64,000 bases of DNA from NCBI GenBank assembly GCA_014189435.1, contig CP050293.1:811001-875000 (forward strand). Direction: 5' to 3'. The translations under genes were made by a program, and so were the position numbers. A model generated the notes under the pieces. That model searched no databases. It was not told the origin of the DNA and saw nothing but the letters and a program-made list of their open reading frames with translations. The DNA comes from Mesorhizobium loti (lineage in GTDB: Bacteria > Pseudomonadota > Alphaproteobacteria > Rhizobiales > Rhizobiaceae). Shown here piece after piece: positions 41,724-51,141 of the stretch (the first letter of the stretch is position 1; each line of letters opens with the position of its first letter).

Positions 41724-42523
41724 GCAGCAAGCCATTCGACTGGAAGGCGACACCGGGGCTCTCGACGCTGTCCTGGGTGGTGTATCTGTTCCTCTACGCG
41801 CCGCTTCTGGTGATCATCGTCTACAGCTTCAACGCCGGTCGCCAGGCGACGCTCTGGGAAGGTTTTAGCCTCGACTGGTATGCCAAGGTCTTCCACAACC
41901 GCGATATCGGCATCGCCCTGTCGAACAGCCTGATCGTCGCTGTCGCAGCCATGATCCTGTCGACAATGCTTGCGGTTACCGCGGCCCTTGGCCTGCGCCA
42001 TGCCAGGGCAGGCGGCGGCGGCCAGATCACGCTCGGCCTGATCCTGATGCCGCTGGTGGTGCCGGAGATCGTGGTGGCGGTGGCGACGCTGGTGTTCTTT
42101 TCCGGCATCGGCCTGAAACTCGGCCTTGGCAATCTGATCATCGCCCACACAGTGTTCTGCGTGCCCTTCGCCTATCTGCCCATCCAGGCGCGGCTGACCG
42201 ATATGGGCTCGGCGGTCGAGGATGCGGCGCGTGACCTCTATTCCAACGAATGGCAGGTGTTCCGCCGCGTGACCTTGCCGCTGCTTTTGCCGGCGATCCT
42301 GTCCGGCGCCATGCTGGCCTTCGCCTCGTCGCTGGACGACTTCCTGATCAGCATGCTGCTGGCGGATGCCGGCCAGACCACTCTGCCCGTCTACATCTAC
42401 GGAATGCTCCGTCTGGGTGTGTCGCCAGAGATCAATGCGGTGTCGACGCTGCTTCTGGCGTCGTCCGTGGTGATCGTTCTCGTCGCCCTGCGCATGCAGG
42501 GCATGACGAAACGCAAAAGCTGA
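41720..42523 (+). CDS. ABC transporter permease (PotC-like)
   Basis: A 267-residue permease with six predicted membrane segments and the EAA-type loop (EDAARDLYSNEWQVFRRVTLP). It starts within the stop of the preceding permease gene (ATGA). The segment FASSLDDFLISMLLADAGQTT is typical of PotC proteins. Confidence 0.9.
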   Translation: MSSKPFDWKATPGLSTLSWVVYLFLYAPLLVIIVYSFNAGRQATLWEGFSLDWYAKVFHNRDIGIALSNSLIVAVAAMILSTMLAVTAALGLRHARAGGGGQITLGLILMPLVVPEIVVAVATLVFFSGIGLKLGLGNLIIAHTVFCVPFAYLPIQARLTDMGSAVEDAARDLYSNEWQVFRRVTLPLLLPAILSGAMLAFASSLDDFLISMLLADAGQTTLPVYIYGMLRLGVSPEINAVSTLLLASSVVIVLVALRMQGMTKRKS

Positions 42524-42557
42524 ACAGCAGACTTTCAACACGAGAAACCGAAGGGGA

Positions 42558-43607
42558 ATGACAATGACAGCTGTATTGAAACTGATGCGCAGCGGGGTGA
42601 TCGCACTCGCGCTCGCCAGCCTGTTCGGCAGTTCCGCCATGGCGGCGGACACGCTGCATATCTACAACTGGACCGGCTATATCTCGCAGGCGATGCTCGA
42701 CAAGTTCACCAAGGACACCGGCGTCGCTGTTTCGCTGGATACGTTCGACAACAACGAGACGCTGTTGGCCAAATTGCGCGGCGGCTCCAGCGGCTACGAC
42801 ATCACCGTCGCCTCGACGGATTTCGTGCCGCTGATGATTGCCGAGAAACTGATCCAGCCGGTGAACATTTCCGAACTGCCCAACTACGATCATCTTGATG
42901 CGCAGTGGAAGAAAACCACCTGGGACCCGGGCAATGTCTATTCGATCCCGTATTTCTGGGGCGTGACCTCCTATGCGGTTGATACCGATCTCTACAAGGG
43001 GCCGACCGACAGCCTGTCGCTGCTGTTCAACCCGCCCGCCGAATTGCAGGGCAAGGTCGGCATGTTCTCGGCGCCGACCGAGGTGATTGCACTCGCCATG
43101 CGCTATCTGGACATCGAACCCTGCACGACAGATCCGGAAAAGCTGAAGAAGGTCGACGCGCTGCTGCAGGCGCAGAAGCCGTTCGTGAAGATCTACGACT
43201 CGGCCGGCATCATGGGCCGGCTGGTGTCGGGTGAGACAGCCATATCGCAGGTCGCCAATGGCGAAGCCCTGCAGGGGCGGATGCAGAAACCCTCGCTCAA
43301 GTTTGTTTTCGCCAAGGAGGGCGGCGTCGCCTGGATCGACAATCTGGTGGTGCCGACTTCGGCTGCCCGGCCGGATCTCGCCAAGAAGTTCATCTCTTTT
43401 CTGATGGATCCCGCCAACGCGGCGCTGCAGCAGAAGGATGTCGGCTATCCCACTGGCGTCGTCGGCACCGAACCGATGCTGCCCAAGGAGATCGCCACCG
43501 CGCCGGAAGCGCAGGTGCCCACGGACTACAAGAAGGTCGTCAGCCCTGTGTGCTCGGAAGAGGCGGCGAAGAAATACGACCTGATCTGGACGCGCCTGCG
43601 CCAGTAG
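42558..43607 (+). CDS. Polyamine-type periplasmic binding protein
   Basis: A 349-residue secreted protein of the PotD/PotF group. A signal peptide ends at SAMAAD near residue 30, followed by TLHIYNWTGYISQAMLDKF and the segment GYDITVASTDFVPLMIAEKL. The aromatic and acidic residues that bind amines in this group appear in part (IYNW, SIPYFWGVTSYAVD). It imports the substrate of the pathway, probably a diamine or related cation, but the ligand is not certain. GGGGAATG gives a plausible start at 42558 or 42564. Confidence 0.9.
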   Translation: MTMTAVLKLMRSGVIALALASLFGSSAMAADTLHIYNWTGYISQAMLDKFTKDTGVAVSLDTFDNNETLLAKLRGGSSGYDITVASTDFVPLMIAEKLIQPVNISELPNYDHLDAQWKKTTWDPGNVYSIPYFWGVTSYAVDTDLYKGPTDSLSLLFNPPAELQGKVGMFSAPTEVIALAMRYLDIEPCTTDPEKLKKVDALLQAQKPFVKIYDSAGIMGRLVSGETAISQVANGEALQGRMQKPSLKFVFAKEGGVAWIDNLVVPTSAARPDLAKKFISFLMDPANAALQQKDVGYPTGVVGTEPMLPKEIATAPEAQVPTDYKKVVSPVCSEEAAKKYDLIWTRLRQ

Positions 43608-43629
43608 GGTCAGCCCGGCAAAGCAGACA

Positions 43630-43656
43630 CGCGGGGCGCGCGCTAGCCGCCCCGCG
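43630..43656 (+). other. GC hairpin after the binding-protein gene
   Basis: A perfect 9-bp stem CGCGGGGCG with CGCCCCGCG and a 9-base loop, without a T-run, between the binding-protein and oxidoreductase genes. It may protect the binding-protein mRNA from decay, which would raise its level over the downstream genes. Confidence 0.5.
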
Positions 43657-43677
43657 CGGCAACAGATTGGACCGTCC

Positions 43678-45228
43678 ATGAACGCGATTTCCAGACCGGA
43701 TGTCATCATCGTCGGCAGCGGCGTCGGTGGCGGCACCACGGCACTTCGGCTTGCCGGACAAGGCCTGTCGGTGCTGATGCTGGAGCGCGGCGACTATCTG
43801 CCGAAGGAGGCCGACAACTGGAGCCCGCAAGCGGTCTATATCGACCGCAAATACACGGCCCGCGAAACCTGGCTCGATGGCGACGACAGGCCGTTCCATC
43901 CGTCCGTCTTCTACAATGTCGGCGGCGCCACAAAATTCTTCGGCTGCACCATGATCCGCTTCCGGGAACGGGATTTTGGCGATCTCGAACATCATGGCGG
44001 CCTGTCGCCGGCATGGCCGATCTCCTATGCCGATCTCGAACCCTGGTACGACGAGGCCGAGCGTCTCTTTCACACGATGGGCACCGAAGGCATCGACCCG
44101 ACAGAGGCGCCGCGCGCCAACCCGTTTCCTTACCCCGGCGTGCGTTCCGATCCGCCGATGGAAGCGCTTTGCGCCCGGTTACGCGGGCAAGGGCTGCATC
44201 CGTTTCCGCAGCAGGCGGCCATCCACATGCCGCCTCGGGGCAATTGCGTGCGCTGCGGCACCTGCGACGGCTACCCGTGCAAGATCGGCGCCAAGGCCGA
44301 TGCGGAGCGCAGCGTCGTAGCCCCGGCGCTGGCGAGCGGCCGGGTGAGCTTGCGCACCGGGACTGTCGCCAGGCGGGTGCTGCTGTCACCGGACGGCAGC
44401 GAGGTGACTGGCATAGAGGTCGAGCAGGGCGGTCGCATCGAGGTGCTGACCGCCGCCATCTATGTGCTGGCTGCCAGCGCCATCAATTCGGCCGCCATCC
44501 TGCTGCGCTCGGCCACCGACCAGGCGCCGCGCGGTGCCGCCAATAGCTCGGACGTCGTCGGCCGGCACTATATGGCGCACAACAACACGGCGATGATGGC
44601 GATCTCGGCACGCCGCAACCCGACCGTTTTCCAGAAGACCGTGACCATCAATGATTTCTATTTCGGCGATGATGATTTCCGCTATCCGATGGGCTGCATC
44701 ATGTCGCTCGGCAAGCTGAAGCCGGGCATGATGACGGCTGCCAATCCGCTGGTGCCGAAGCTGGTCAACAGGATGCTGTCGGACCGCAGCTATGACTGGT
44801 GGATCATGTCGGAGGACCTTCCCGATCCGCGCAACCGGGTGTCGATCTCCGGCGGCACGATCAAGATGGACGTACGCCGCAACAATCTGCGCGCCCACAC
44901 CGAACTGACCAGGCGCGCCGCCCGCGCCATGCGCCGCGCCGGACTGCCGTTGACCCTGACCAAGCTGATGCCGGTGGCGACGACATCGCATCAGTGCGGC
45001 ACCGTGCGCTTCGGCAGCGATCCGGCCAAGGCCGCACTCGACCCCTATTGCCGGACGTTCGACCACAAGAACCTGTTCGTCGTCGATGCCTCGTTCTTTC
45101 CATCCTCGGCGGCGGTCAATCCGGCGCTGACCATCGCCGCCCAGGCGCTGCGCGTCTCCGACCATATCGCGGCGACCGACTTCGGCATCGCGGCCGCCAA
45201 CCCATGGGGGAAAACCGACCATGTCTGA
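43678..45228 (+). CDS. GMC-family FAD oxidoreductase
   Basis: A 516-residue flavoprotein with a dinucleotide-binding motif GSGVGGGTTALRL at residues 13-25, the glutamate of LMLERGDYLP and the C-terminal GMC region HQCGTVRFG and VDASFFPSSAAVNPALTIAAQALR. A cysteine group (CVRCGTCDGYPCKIG) near residue 200 is typical of the sub-group related to gluconate dehydrogenase and glucose/fructose oxidoreductases. It probably oxidises an alcohol or sugar in the pathway. It overlaps the next gene by eight bases. Confidence 0.85.
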   Translation: MNAISRPDVIIVGSGVGGGTTALRLAGQGLSVLMLERGDYLPKEADNWSPQAVYIDRKYTARETWLDGDDRPFHPSVFYNVGGATKFFGCTMIRFRERDFGDLEHHGGLSPAWPISYADLEPWYDEAERLFHTMGTEGIDPTEAPRANPFPYPGVRSDPPMEALCARLRGQGLHPFPQQAAIHMPPRGNCVRCGTCDGYPCKIGAKADAERSVVAPALASGRVSLRTGTVARRVLLSPDGSEVTGIEVEQGGRIEVLTAAIYVLAASAINSAAILLRSATDQAPRGAANSSDVVGRHYMAHNNTAMMAISARRNPTVFQKTVTINDFYFGDDDFRYPMGCIMSLGKLKPGMMTAANPLVPKLVNRMLSDRSYDWWIMSEDLPDPRNRVSISGGTIKMDVRRNNLRAHTELTRRAARAMRRAGLPLTLTKLMPVATTSHQCGTVRFGSDPAKAALDPYCRTFDHKNLFVVDASFFPSSAAVNPALTIAAQALRVSDHIAATDFGIAAANPWGKTDHV

Positions 45229-46081
45229 AGCCGTCAACAGCACGCTGATGCCGTTCTCGAACGTCGCCCATCTGCCGCTGGGGGAGAAATTCGAGGCCAC
45301 CCGCATCGCCGGCTGCAATGCTTTGTCGCTGATGCCCCATGAGGTCGAACAGATGATGGCGGCCGGCATTCCGGCCAAGGAGGTGCGTCAGCGCGCGGAC
45401 GATGCCGGCATGCGCATCCTGCGGCTCGATCCGCTCAACACCTGGTCGCGGGTCTGGCTGCCCAACAATATGGACGACGCCTATATCGCCACCGTCGACA
45501 CGCCGCGCGAACGGGTGTTTTCGCTGTGCGCCGAGCTTGGCTGCCGCTCGATCAGCCTCAACGCGACGTTCCCGCTGGGCTCGATGCCGATAGAGGCGAT
45601 CATCGAGGATTATGCGGCGATCTGCGAAGCTTCGGCCCGATTCGACCTCGACTGCTCGCTGGAGTTCATTCCGCTGTGGGGTGTGCCGACGCTCGAAATG
45701 GCCTGGCAGATCGTGCAGGGCGCCGGTGCCAACAATGGCGGGTTGGTCTTCGACACTTGGCATTTCGTACGCGGCAAATCCGACCTTGCCGATCTCAGAG
45801 CCATACCGGGTGGCAAGATCCACTGTGTGCAGCTGAATGACGGGCCGCTGGACCTGCCGGCCGGCGTGACGATCAAGGACGATTGCTATGACCGCAAATT
45901 CCCGGGCAACGGCCAATTTCCAAATGTCGAGATCGTCCGCATTCTGGCTGAAACAGGTGGTCTCAACCAGGTCGGGGTCGAAGTGTTCTCGCCGATGCTG
46001 AAGGACATGAGTGCCAGGCAGGTGGGCGAGATTTCGCGGGCTTCCGTGGCGGAGGTGATGAGATTGGCTGCGGAGCTGTAA
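45221..46081 (+). CDS. Sugar phosphate isomerase/epimerase-like TIM barrel protein
   Basis: A 286-residue xylose-isomerase-like TIM barrel (AP endonuclease 2 superfamily). Metal-binding candidates are the glutamate in SLEFIPLWG, the aspartate and histidine in VFDTWHFVRG, the histidine-like segment IHCVQLNDGP and glutamate in GVEVFSPML. It overlaps the oxidoreductase gene and is likely co-translated. The isomerisation or epimerisation substrate is unknown. Confidence 0.85.
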   Translation: MSEAVNSTLMPFSNVAHLPLGEKFEATRIAGCNALSLMPHEVEQMMAAGIPAKEVRQRADDAGMRILRLDPLNTWSRVWLPNNMDDAYIATVDTPRERVFSLCAELGCRSISLNATFPLGSMPIEAIIEDYAAICEASARFDLDCSLEFIPLWGVPTLEMAWQIVQGAGANNGGLVFDTWHFVRGKSDLADLRAIPGGKIHCVQLNDGPLDLPAGVTIKDDCYDRKFPGNGQFPNVEIVRILAETGGLNQVGVEVFSPMLKDMSARQVGEISRASVAEVMRLAAEL

Positions 46082-46085
46082 GCAA

Positions 46086-46160
46086 GGAAATTCCGGCGTC
46101 GAAAGGGCCGCTCAGCGCCATACGGTGATCGGCGGCAATGACATATGAATGGGATGGTTT
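46086..46160 (+). repeat. Dispersed intergenic repeat, copy B
   Basis: A 75-bp segment, GGAAATTCCG to GGGATGGTTT, about 80 percent identical to 29971-30047 in the same orientation. It starts five bases after the stop codon of the preceding gene and lies between convergent genes. Confidence 0.75.
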
Positions 46161-46192
46161 GAGCGGGCTCGAGCATTCGGCGCCGTGGCGGA

Positions 46193-47569
46193 CTACGGCT
46201 CTGCAAATATATCCGCCGTGCTCCCGGGCTGATCGAGCCTCCAGATGCGGGCTATGCAGCGGCGCATCTCGTCGGCGATGGCGCCGCCTCGAAATTCGGC
46301 AAGGCGTATGGCCTTGGCTTCCAATTCCTGTTTCGCAAGCGTGTTGCCGGGGTCGCCCTTGGGTTCATCGACGCGGGCATCGAGTTTGCGGCCGTCAATG
46401 GTTATGACGCTCACCTTGCCGACCCACTGCCTGGGATAAAGGGCGTCGACCTCGGCGTCGAGTTCCATCCGCACCTTCGCGCGGAAGCGCGCGACGCGGG
46501 TGTCGGCAAGTGCTTGGTGTTCGAACGCGTCGAGGTCAGCGACGCCATGGACGGCGATGAGGCCCAACACCGTGCCCATGGAGAACTTCGCCTGGTGGAC
46601 GGTTTGCGGAATGACCACCGCGCCCAGGACGTCGATGGCTCCCTGGTGGACATGGGTCACCACGTCGGCGATGTCGTCCGGACCGAGCCCTTCGCGGCGC
46701 ATGAGAGACTGCAGCGCGTCAGCGGCCGGATGCGTGTGCCGGCAGGCGGCGTGCCATTTGAAGGACGTCTCCTCGGTTGCCCAACGGCTGCCGAGGCCGT
46801 CCGTCAGGCGGGCCGGATCGGCGTCGCTGGACATGCCTGAAGCCATGCCCTTTTTCCCTTCGAGGATCTGCGCGGCCCCCTTGAAGCCATCGCGGGCCAG
46901 ATAGGCAGAAAACAGGCCGTTGGCGGCGGCTCGCGCCGTATGAAGCTGCTTGGAATCGGCGGCATCGCGCAGGAATTCCCAGAGCCCTGCCGCCTGGGTG
47001 CCGGCGGAGCCGAGAGCATGGTTGAGGCCGGCTGCGTCCAGCCCGATCAACTTGCCGACCGCCGCGGCCGCGGCGACAGCGCCAGCCGTGCCGGTGGTGT
47101 GGAATATCTCGTAGTGCGAGCGTCCGAGGAATTCTCCGACGCGGATGCCCACTTCATAGCCGGCGATGCAGGCTGTCAGGATGTCGCGACCGGACTTGTT
47201 CTCAGCCTCGGCAACCGCCAGAACCGCCGGAAAGATCACGGCGGCCGGGTGAAAGACCGAGCCGTTGTGAACGTCGTCCTGTTCCACGACATGGGAGGCC
47301 GCCGCATTGACCATCGCCGCGAAATAGGGGCTGGTGCGCCGCCGCGTCGGGATGATGGTGCTTGGGCCGTCCGCCGGTCCCATCGCGCGAGCGAAGCCAT
47401 CGATCATCTCGACTTGGTGCGCGCCCTTGCCAGCCAGCGCCGAGCCGAGCCAGTCGATCATCAGTCCTTGCGCGAAATGAACGACGCGCGGCGGGATCCG
47501 TTCGAAGTCGAGTTCGGCAATGAAGGCGCAAAGTCTGGCGGTCGGCCAATCGGCGTTGTCCGTGCTCAT
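46193..47569 (-). CDS. MmgE/PrpD family protein
   Basis: A 458-residue member of the MmgE/PrpD family, which includes 2-methylcitrate dehydratase and cis-aconitate decarboxylase. Typical segments are HVVEQDDVHNGSVFHPAAVIFPAVLA, GYEVGIRVGEFLG and FKWHAACRHTHPAADAL. A homologous gene lies in the itaconate-degradation locus of Pseudomonas, where its exact reaction is not settled. It is the last gene of the minus-strand operon. Confidence 0.85.
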   Translation of the reverse strand: MSTDNADWPTARLCAFIAELDFERIPPRVVHFAQGLMIDWLGSALAGKGAHQVEMIDGFARAMGPADGPSTIIPTRRRTSPYFAAMVNAAASHVVEQDDVHNGSVFHPAAVIFPAVLAVAEAENKSGRDILTACIAGYEVGIRVGEFLGRSHYEIFHTTGTAGAVAAAAAVGKLIGLDAAGLNHALGSAGTQAAGLWEFLRDAADSKQLHTARAAANGLFSAYLARDGFKGAAQILEGKKGMASGMSSDADPARLTDGLGSRWATEETSFKWHAACRHTHPAADALQSLMRREGLGPDDIADVVTHVHQGAIDVLGAVVIPQTVHQAKFSMGTVLGLIAVHGVADLDAFEHQALADTRVARFRAKVRMELDAEVDALYPRQWVGKVSVITIDGRKLDARVDEPKGDPGNTLAKQELEAKAIRLAEFRGGAIADEMRRCIARIWRLDQPGSTADIFAEP

Positions 47570-47609
47570 CCGTTGCTCCTCCTCTGCATGCGCTTTAGAT
47601 GCATGCCTT

Positions 47610-48422
47610 TTAGACCAAAGCGGCCCGGCGCAGGACCTGCCTTGCGCGCTCGATGACCGGCCGATCCACCATCTCGCCGTTCACCTGGTTGGCTTCGCCT
47701 GATGAGGCCGCACCAATGATGTCGCGTGCCCATGTGATGTCATTTTCGCTCGGGCGAAAGCCATTGCGAATCGGCTCGATCTGCCTCGGGTGGATGGCCA
47801 TCTTGCCGCCGAAGCCCATCTTCATGGCGTGGCGTGCGTCATCCTCGGCGATTTCGGGGCTGCTCAGGTCGGTCGTCACGCCGTCGATCGGCGCGCCGCG
47901 GCCAGCCGCGCGCGAACGCCAGATGATTTCGTTGCGGGCCGCAAGCAGGATCAGCCGATCATGCGCGCAACCGAGATCGAGCGAGAAGTCGACCGAGCCG
48001 AAGGCGACGGCAACGACGCCGGGCGTGGCCAATATATCCGGCAGGTTGGCGAGGCCGACAGCACTCTCGACCAGCGCGATGACGCAAACGCTGCGTGCCA
48101 TGTGCCTGGTCATATCGGTAATGTCTTCCGCGCGCTCGGCCTTAGGCAGCATGACGGAGACGCCGTCGAGATGCCGTACGGCGTCGATGTCCGCTTGGTG
48201 CCAGGGTGTGCCGGCGGCGTTGATACGGACCACGACCGCGGATTTCAGCGTTGCTGCATTGGCGACAATTGCTTCGCGAGCGCGGTCCTTGTCGCCAGGG
48301 GCGACGGCATCCTCGAGGTCGAGAATGACCGCGTCCGCGCCGCTGCTGTCGGCCTTGGCAAACCGCTCCGGCCGCGAGCCGGGTACGAAGAGCGGCACGA
48401 TAGGCGTGACGAAGCTCACCAT
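47610..48422 (-). CDS. CitE-like CoA lyase (citramalyl-CoA lyase candidate)
   Basis: A 270-residue HpcH/HpaI and CitE family protein. The metal and CoA-binding motifs are visible: PGSRPERFAKADSSGADAVILDLEDAV, RINAAGTPW, ALVESAVGL and FGSVDFSLDLG. In the itaconate route the family member splits citramalyl-CoA to pyruvate and acetyl-CoA; that role is inferred here from the neighbouring CoA-transferase and hydratase. The ATG at 48422 overlaps the upstream gene's stop by seven bases. Confidence 0.8.
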   Translation of the reverse strand: MVSFVTPIVPLFVPGSRPERFAKADSSGADAVILDLEDAVAPGDKDRAREAIVANAATLKSAVVVRINAAGTPWHQADIDAVRHLDGVSVMLPKAERAEDITDMTRHMARSVCVIALVESAVGLANLPDILATPGVVAVAFGSVDFSLDLGCAHDRLILLAARNEIIWRSRAAGRGAPIDGVTTDLSSPEIAEDDARHAMKMGFGGKMAIHPRQIEPIRNGFRPSENDITWARDIIGAASSGEANQVNGEMVDRPVIERARQVLRRAALV

Positions 48423-49258
48423 TGCGCCGTGGCCTTCACCGTCACATGGCCGTCGGCCGACCGTACCTCGAGGGCCATGCCATCTTGGCCTCGGGATGTT
48501 GCGCTCAAAAGCAGGCGCTGCGGGCCGGTCGCGGGATGCACGCCGCGGAACGAGAAACGGCGCGGCCCGGCGCCGACAATGGCGGTGGCGAAGTTCATCA
48601 GCAGCGTTGCCTGCAGCGGGCCATGGATGACGAGCCCGGGATAGTGCTCGACGGTCGTGGCGTAGGGCGCGTCGTAGTGGATGCGGTGCCCGTTGAACGT
48701 CAGCGCCGAATACCGAAAAAGCAGTACCGGATCGACGTCGACCGAAAGCTCGTGCGATGCGACCGGGGTTGGACTTGCCGGCGGGGCAGGGGTCACCGCA
48801 GCAGCTTCGGCGGCGCGATAGACGATGGTCTGGTCCTCCTCGATCACCGGACCGGCGTCGTTGGCAATGTCGTGCCGGACCGTGACGAAGGTGAGCGGGC
48901 CGCTGCGGCCATGCTTCTCCTCGATGGCGGTCAATGTCGAGCGGCGGCTGATGCGGTCGCCGGAGCGGATCGACGCCATGAAACGCACGTCGCTGGCAGC
49001 CCACATGCGGCGCGGAAGCGGCACCGGTGGCAGGAAGCCGCCTTTGGCCGGGTGCCCGTCAGGTCCGAGTTCGCGCATGGCGGCAATGTCCGGCGTCAGG
49101 CACCAGTGCAGGCCGGGTGGCGCCGCGCCCTCGGCGGTTTGCGCTGCGTGGTCGCCAAGCGTGGCGCCAAAACTGGCCAGCAGGCGCGGGGTCACAACAT
49201 CCTCGACCTCGTGGGTGCGTCCAACCCATTGCTGCAGCGTGCTTGTGTCCAGGCTCAT
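48416..49258 (-). CDS. MaoC-like acyl-CoA hydratase (itaconyl/mesaconyl-CoA hydratase candidate)
   Basis: A 280-residue protein with an N-terminal FAS1-dehydratase-like hot-dog domain and a C-terminal MaoC-type domain. The hydratase-2 motif with catalytic Asp and His is NGHRIHYDAPYA followed by YPGLVIHGPLQATLLM. This architecture is that of itaconyl-CoA hydratase (Ich/RipB) and mesaconyl-C4-CoA hydratase. It lies between the CoA-transferase and lyase genes, as expected for the middle step of the pathway. Confidence 0.8.
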   Translation of the reverse strand: MSLDTSTLQQWVGRTHEVEDVVTPRLLASFGATLGDHAAQTAEGAAPPGLHWCLTPDIAAMRELGPDGHPAKGGFLPPVPLPRRMWAASDVRFMASIRSGDRISRRSTLTAIEEKHGRSGPLTFVTVRHDIANDAGPVIEEDQTIVYRAAEAAAVTPAPPASPTPVASHELSVDVDPVLLFRYSALTFNGHRIHYDAPYATTVEHYPGLVIHGPLQATLLMNFATAIVGAGPRRFSFRGVHPATGPQRLLLSATSRGQDGMALEVRSADGHVTVKATAQW

Positions 49259-49268
49259 CAGGTCCTCA

Positions 49269-50399
49269 TCAGGCGGCGAATTCGGACCGGATCCGGTCCG
49301 TGTCGGCGCCCAGGGCGGGAACGCTGGGGACTGTTGCGAATCCCTCCGACCGCCCTGCCGGCATCGGCACGGCGATGCGCCTGCCGTCCGGCAGCGCCAC
49401 CTCTGTCCGGCGCAACGCCTTGTGGTGCGGAAGGTCGCGCATTGCGCTGACCCGGCCCCAGGCGATCTGCGCCTCGTTGAGACGGTCTATGGCCGCTTCG
49501 CAGTCGATTGCCGCGAAGATCGGTTCGATCTCGGCGTCGAGTGCCGTGCGGTTGGCAACCCGCCAGGCATTGGTGGCGAAGCGTTCGTCGGCGAACAGAT
49601 CCTGCCTTTGCAGCACGAGGGTGCAGAAGCGCTTCCATTCACTGCTCTGCTGGATGGAGACGACCACGCTGCCATCCCGGCAGGCATAGGGTCGATAGGG
49701 GTAGATCGAAGCGTGCGCCAGGCCATATCTCTGCGTCTCGCGGCCCGCATGTTCGTAGTGCAGCAGCGGCACCGTCATCCAGTCGGCCATGGCGTCGAAC
49801 ATGGCCACCTCGACGATGCGGCCGCGTCCGGTCTTCTCGCGCGCCAACAAGGCTTCGAGGATCGCTGCATGGGCATTCATGCCGGTGGCGATGTCGGCGG
49901 CGGAAACCCCGACCTTGCTCGGCGTATCCTGTGTGCCGGTGACGGCGCAGATGCCGCTTTCGGCCTGCACCAACATGTCGTAGGCGCGCATGGCCGCGTA
50001 AGGCGTGTCCTGTCCGTAGCCGACGATGTTGATGGCGATCAGCCGAGGAAAATCTTTCGCGATTGTATCGGCCGAGAGGCCGAGCCTGTCGATCGCGCCC
50101 GGCGCGAGATTCTGCACGAGAACATCGGCGCGCGCGACCATCCGGTGCAGCAAAGCCAGGTCGTGCTCGGCCTTCAGGTCGAGCACCGCGCTCTCCTTGC
50201 CGCGGTTGAGCCAGACGAAGTAAGCCGACATGCCTTCAACAGTGGAATCGTAATGACGCGCGGTTTCGCCTTCCGGGCGCTCGATCTTCACGACGCGCGC
50301 GCCGGCATCGGCAAGGCGGACCGTGCAGAGCGGAGCGGCGACGGCCTGCTCGATGGAAACGACAAACAGGCCCTCCAGCGGGCGGGCGCCGTCAGACAT
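49269..50399 (-). CDS. Family III CoA-transferase (CaiB/BaiF type)
   Basis: A 376-residue CoA-transferase. The N-terminal segment LEGLFVVSIEQAVAAPLCT, RGKESAVLDLK and the catalytic aspartate, D141 in RAYDMLVQAESG, are the family hallmarks. In the itaconate pathway the corresponding enzyme (Ict/RipA) activates itaconate with succinyl-CoA. The specificity is not provable here. It overlaps the preceding gene by eight bases. Confidence 0.85.
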   Translation of the reverse strand: MSDGARPLEGLFVVSIEQAVAAPLCTVRLADAGARVVKIERPEGETARHYDSTVEGMSAYFVWLNRGKESAVLDLKAEHDLALLHRMVARADVLVQNLAPGAIDRLGLSADTIAKDFPRLIAINIVGYGQDTPYAAMRAYDMLVQAESGICAVTGTQDTPSKVGVSAADIATGMNAHAAILEALLAREKTGRGRIVEVAMFDAMADWMTVPLLHYEHAGRETQRYGLAHASIYPYRPYACRDGSVVVSIQQSSEWKRFCTLVLQRQDLFADERFATNAWRVANRTALDAEIEPIFAAIDCEAAIDRLNEAQIAWGRVSAMRDLPHHKALRRTEVALPDGRRIAVPMPAGRSEGFATVPSVPALGADTDRIRSEFAA

Positions 50400-51132
50400 T
50401 GCGCTGCACTCCCGAGCGCGCCAGCACGCCCGGCTTCAGCCGCTCGTTCTTGCCGTAATCCCCCGCTGGATGGAAGAACAGCCGGGGCGTGCCGTCGATG
50501 TCCTCGAGCCTCTTGCGGTAGGTTTCCAGATAGGCCTTGCGGCCATCGTCGCCGACACGGCCCGGCATATAGGCGACGAAGGGCGGCAGCACGTCGAAAC
50601 CCGAATAGCGCAGCAGGCCATTGTGGATCGGCCACAGCACTGTGAGGATGTCGCCATCGATGCCGTCGGGCGCATAGGTGTCGGCCGATGTGCCTGTGGT
50701 GGCGGCCACCATGGCGAGCTTTCCCTTGAACATGCCGGTGTCGTATTTGCGGCCCGGCAGATACGCAAAACCGCGCGCGAAGACACGATCGGCCCAACCC
50801 TTGAGCATTGCGGGCATTCCGAACCACCAGACCGGGAACTGGAACAGCACGAAGTCCGCCCGTTTCACCTTGTCGATCTCGGCGTTGATGTCGGCCGACA
50901 GTGCGCCGACCTCGTAGGCGGCGGTCTGTTCGCGCGGCAGGCTGAAGAAGTCCGGATCGTTGCGCTCGCCCGATATGTCGCCCGGCCCTGCGACAGGATT
51001 GAAGCCCATCGCATAGAGGTCGCTGACGACCACATCGTGGCCTGCGCGGGTCAAGGTTTCCACAGCCAGATCCTTCATGGCGCCGTTGAAGGATTTTGCT
51101 TCCGGGTGTGCATAGACGATGAGGACGTTCAC
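50392..51132 (-). CDS. NAD(P)H quinone oxidoreductase-like flavodoxin-fold protein
   Basis: A 246-residue protein of the NQO1/MdaB type. MNVLIVYAHPEAKSFNGAM is the FMN/FAD-binding start, and FVLFQFPVWWFGMPAMLKGWADRVF is the family signature; PGRKYDTGMFKGKLAMVAATTG follows. Its place in the middle of the CoA-ester operon is unusual: it could be the electron acceptor or a detoxifying side enzyme. It overlaps the CoA-transferase gene. Confidence 0.85.
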   Translation of the reverse strand: MNVLIVYAHPEAKSFNGAMKDLAVETLTRAGHDVVVSDLYAMGFNPVAGPGDISGERNDPDFFSLPREQTAAYEVGALSADINAEIDKVKRADFVLFQFPVWWFGMPAMLKGWADRVFARGFAYLPGRKYDTGMFKGKLAMVAATTGTSADTYAPDGIDGDILTVLWPIHNGLLRYSGFDVLPPFVAYMPGRVGDDGRKAYLETYRKRLEDIDGTPRLFFHPAGDYGKNERLKPGVLARSGVQRNV

Positions 51133-51141
51133 GGACGACTC

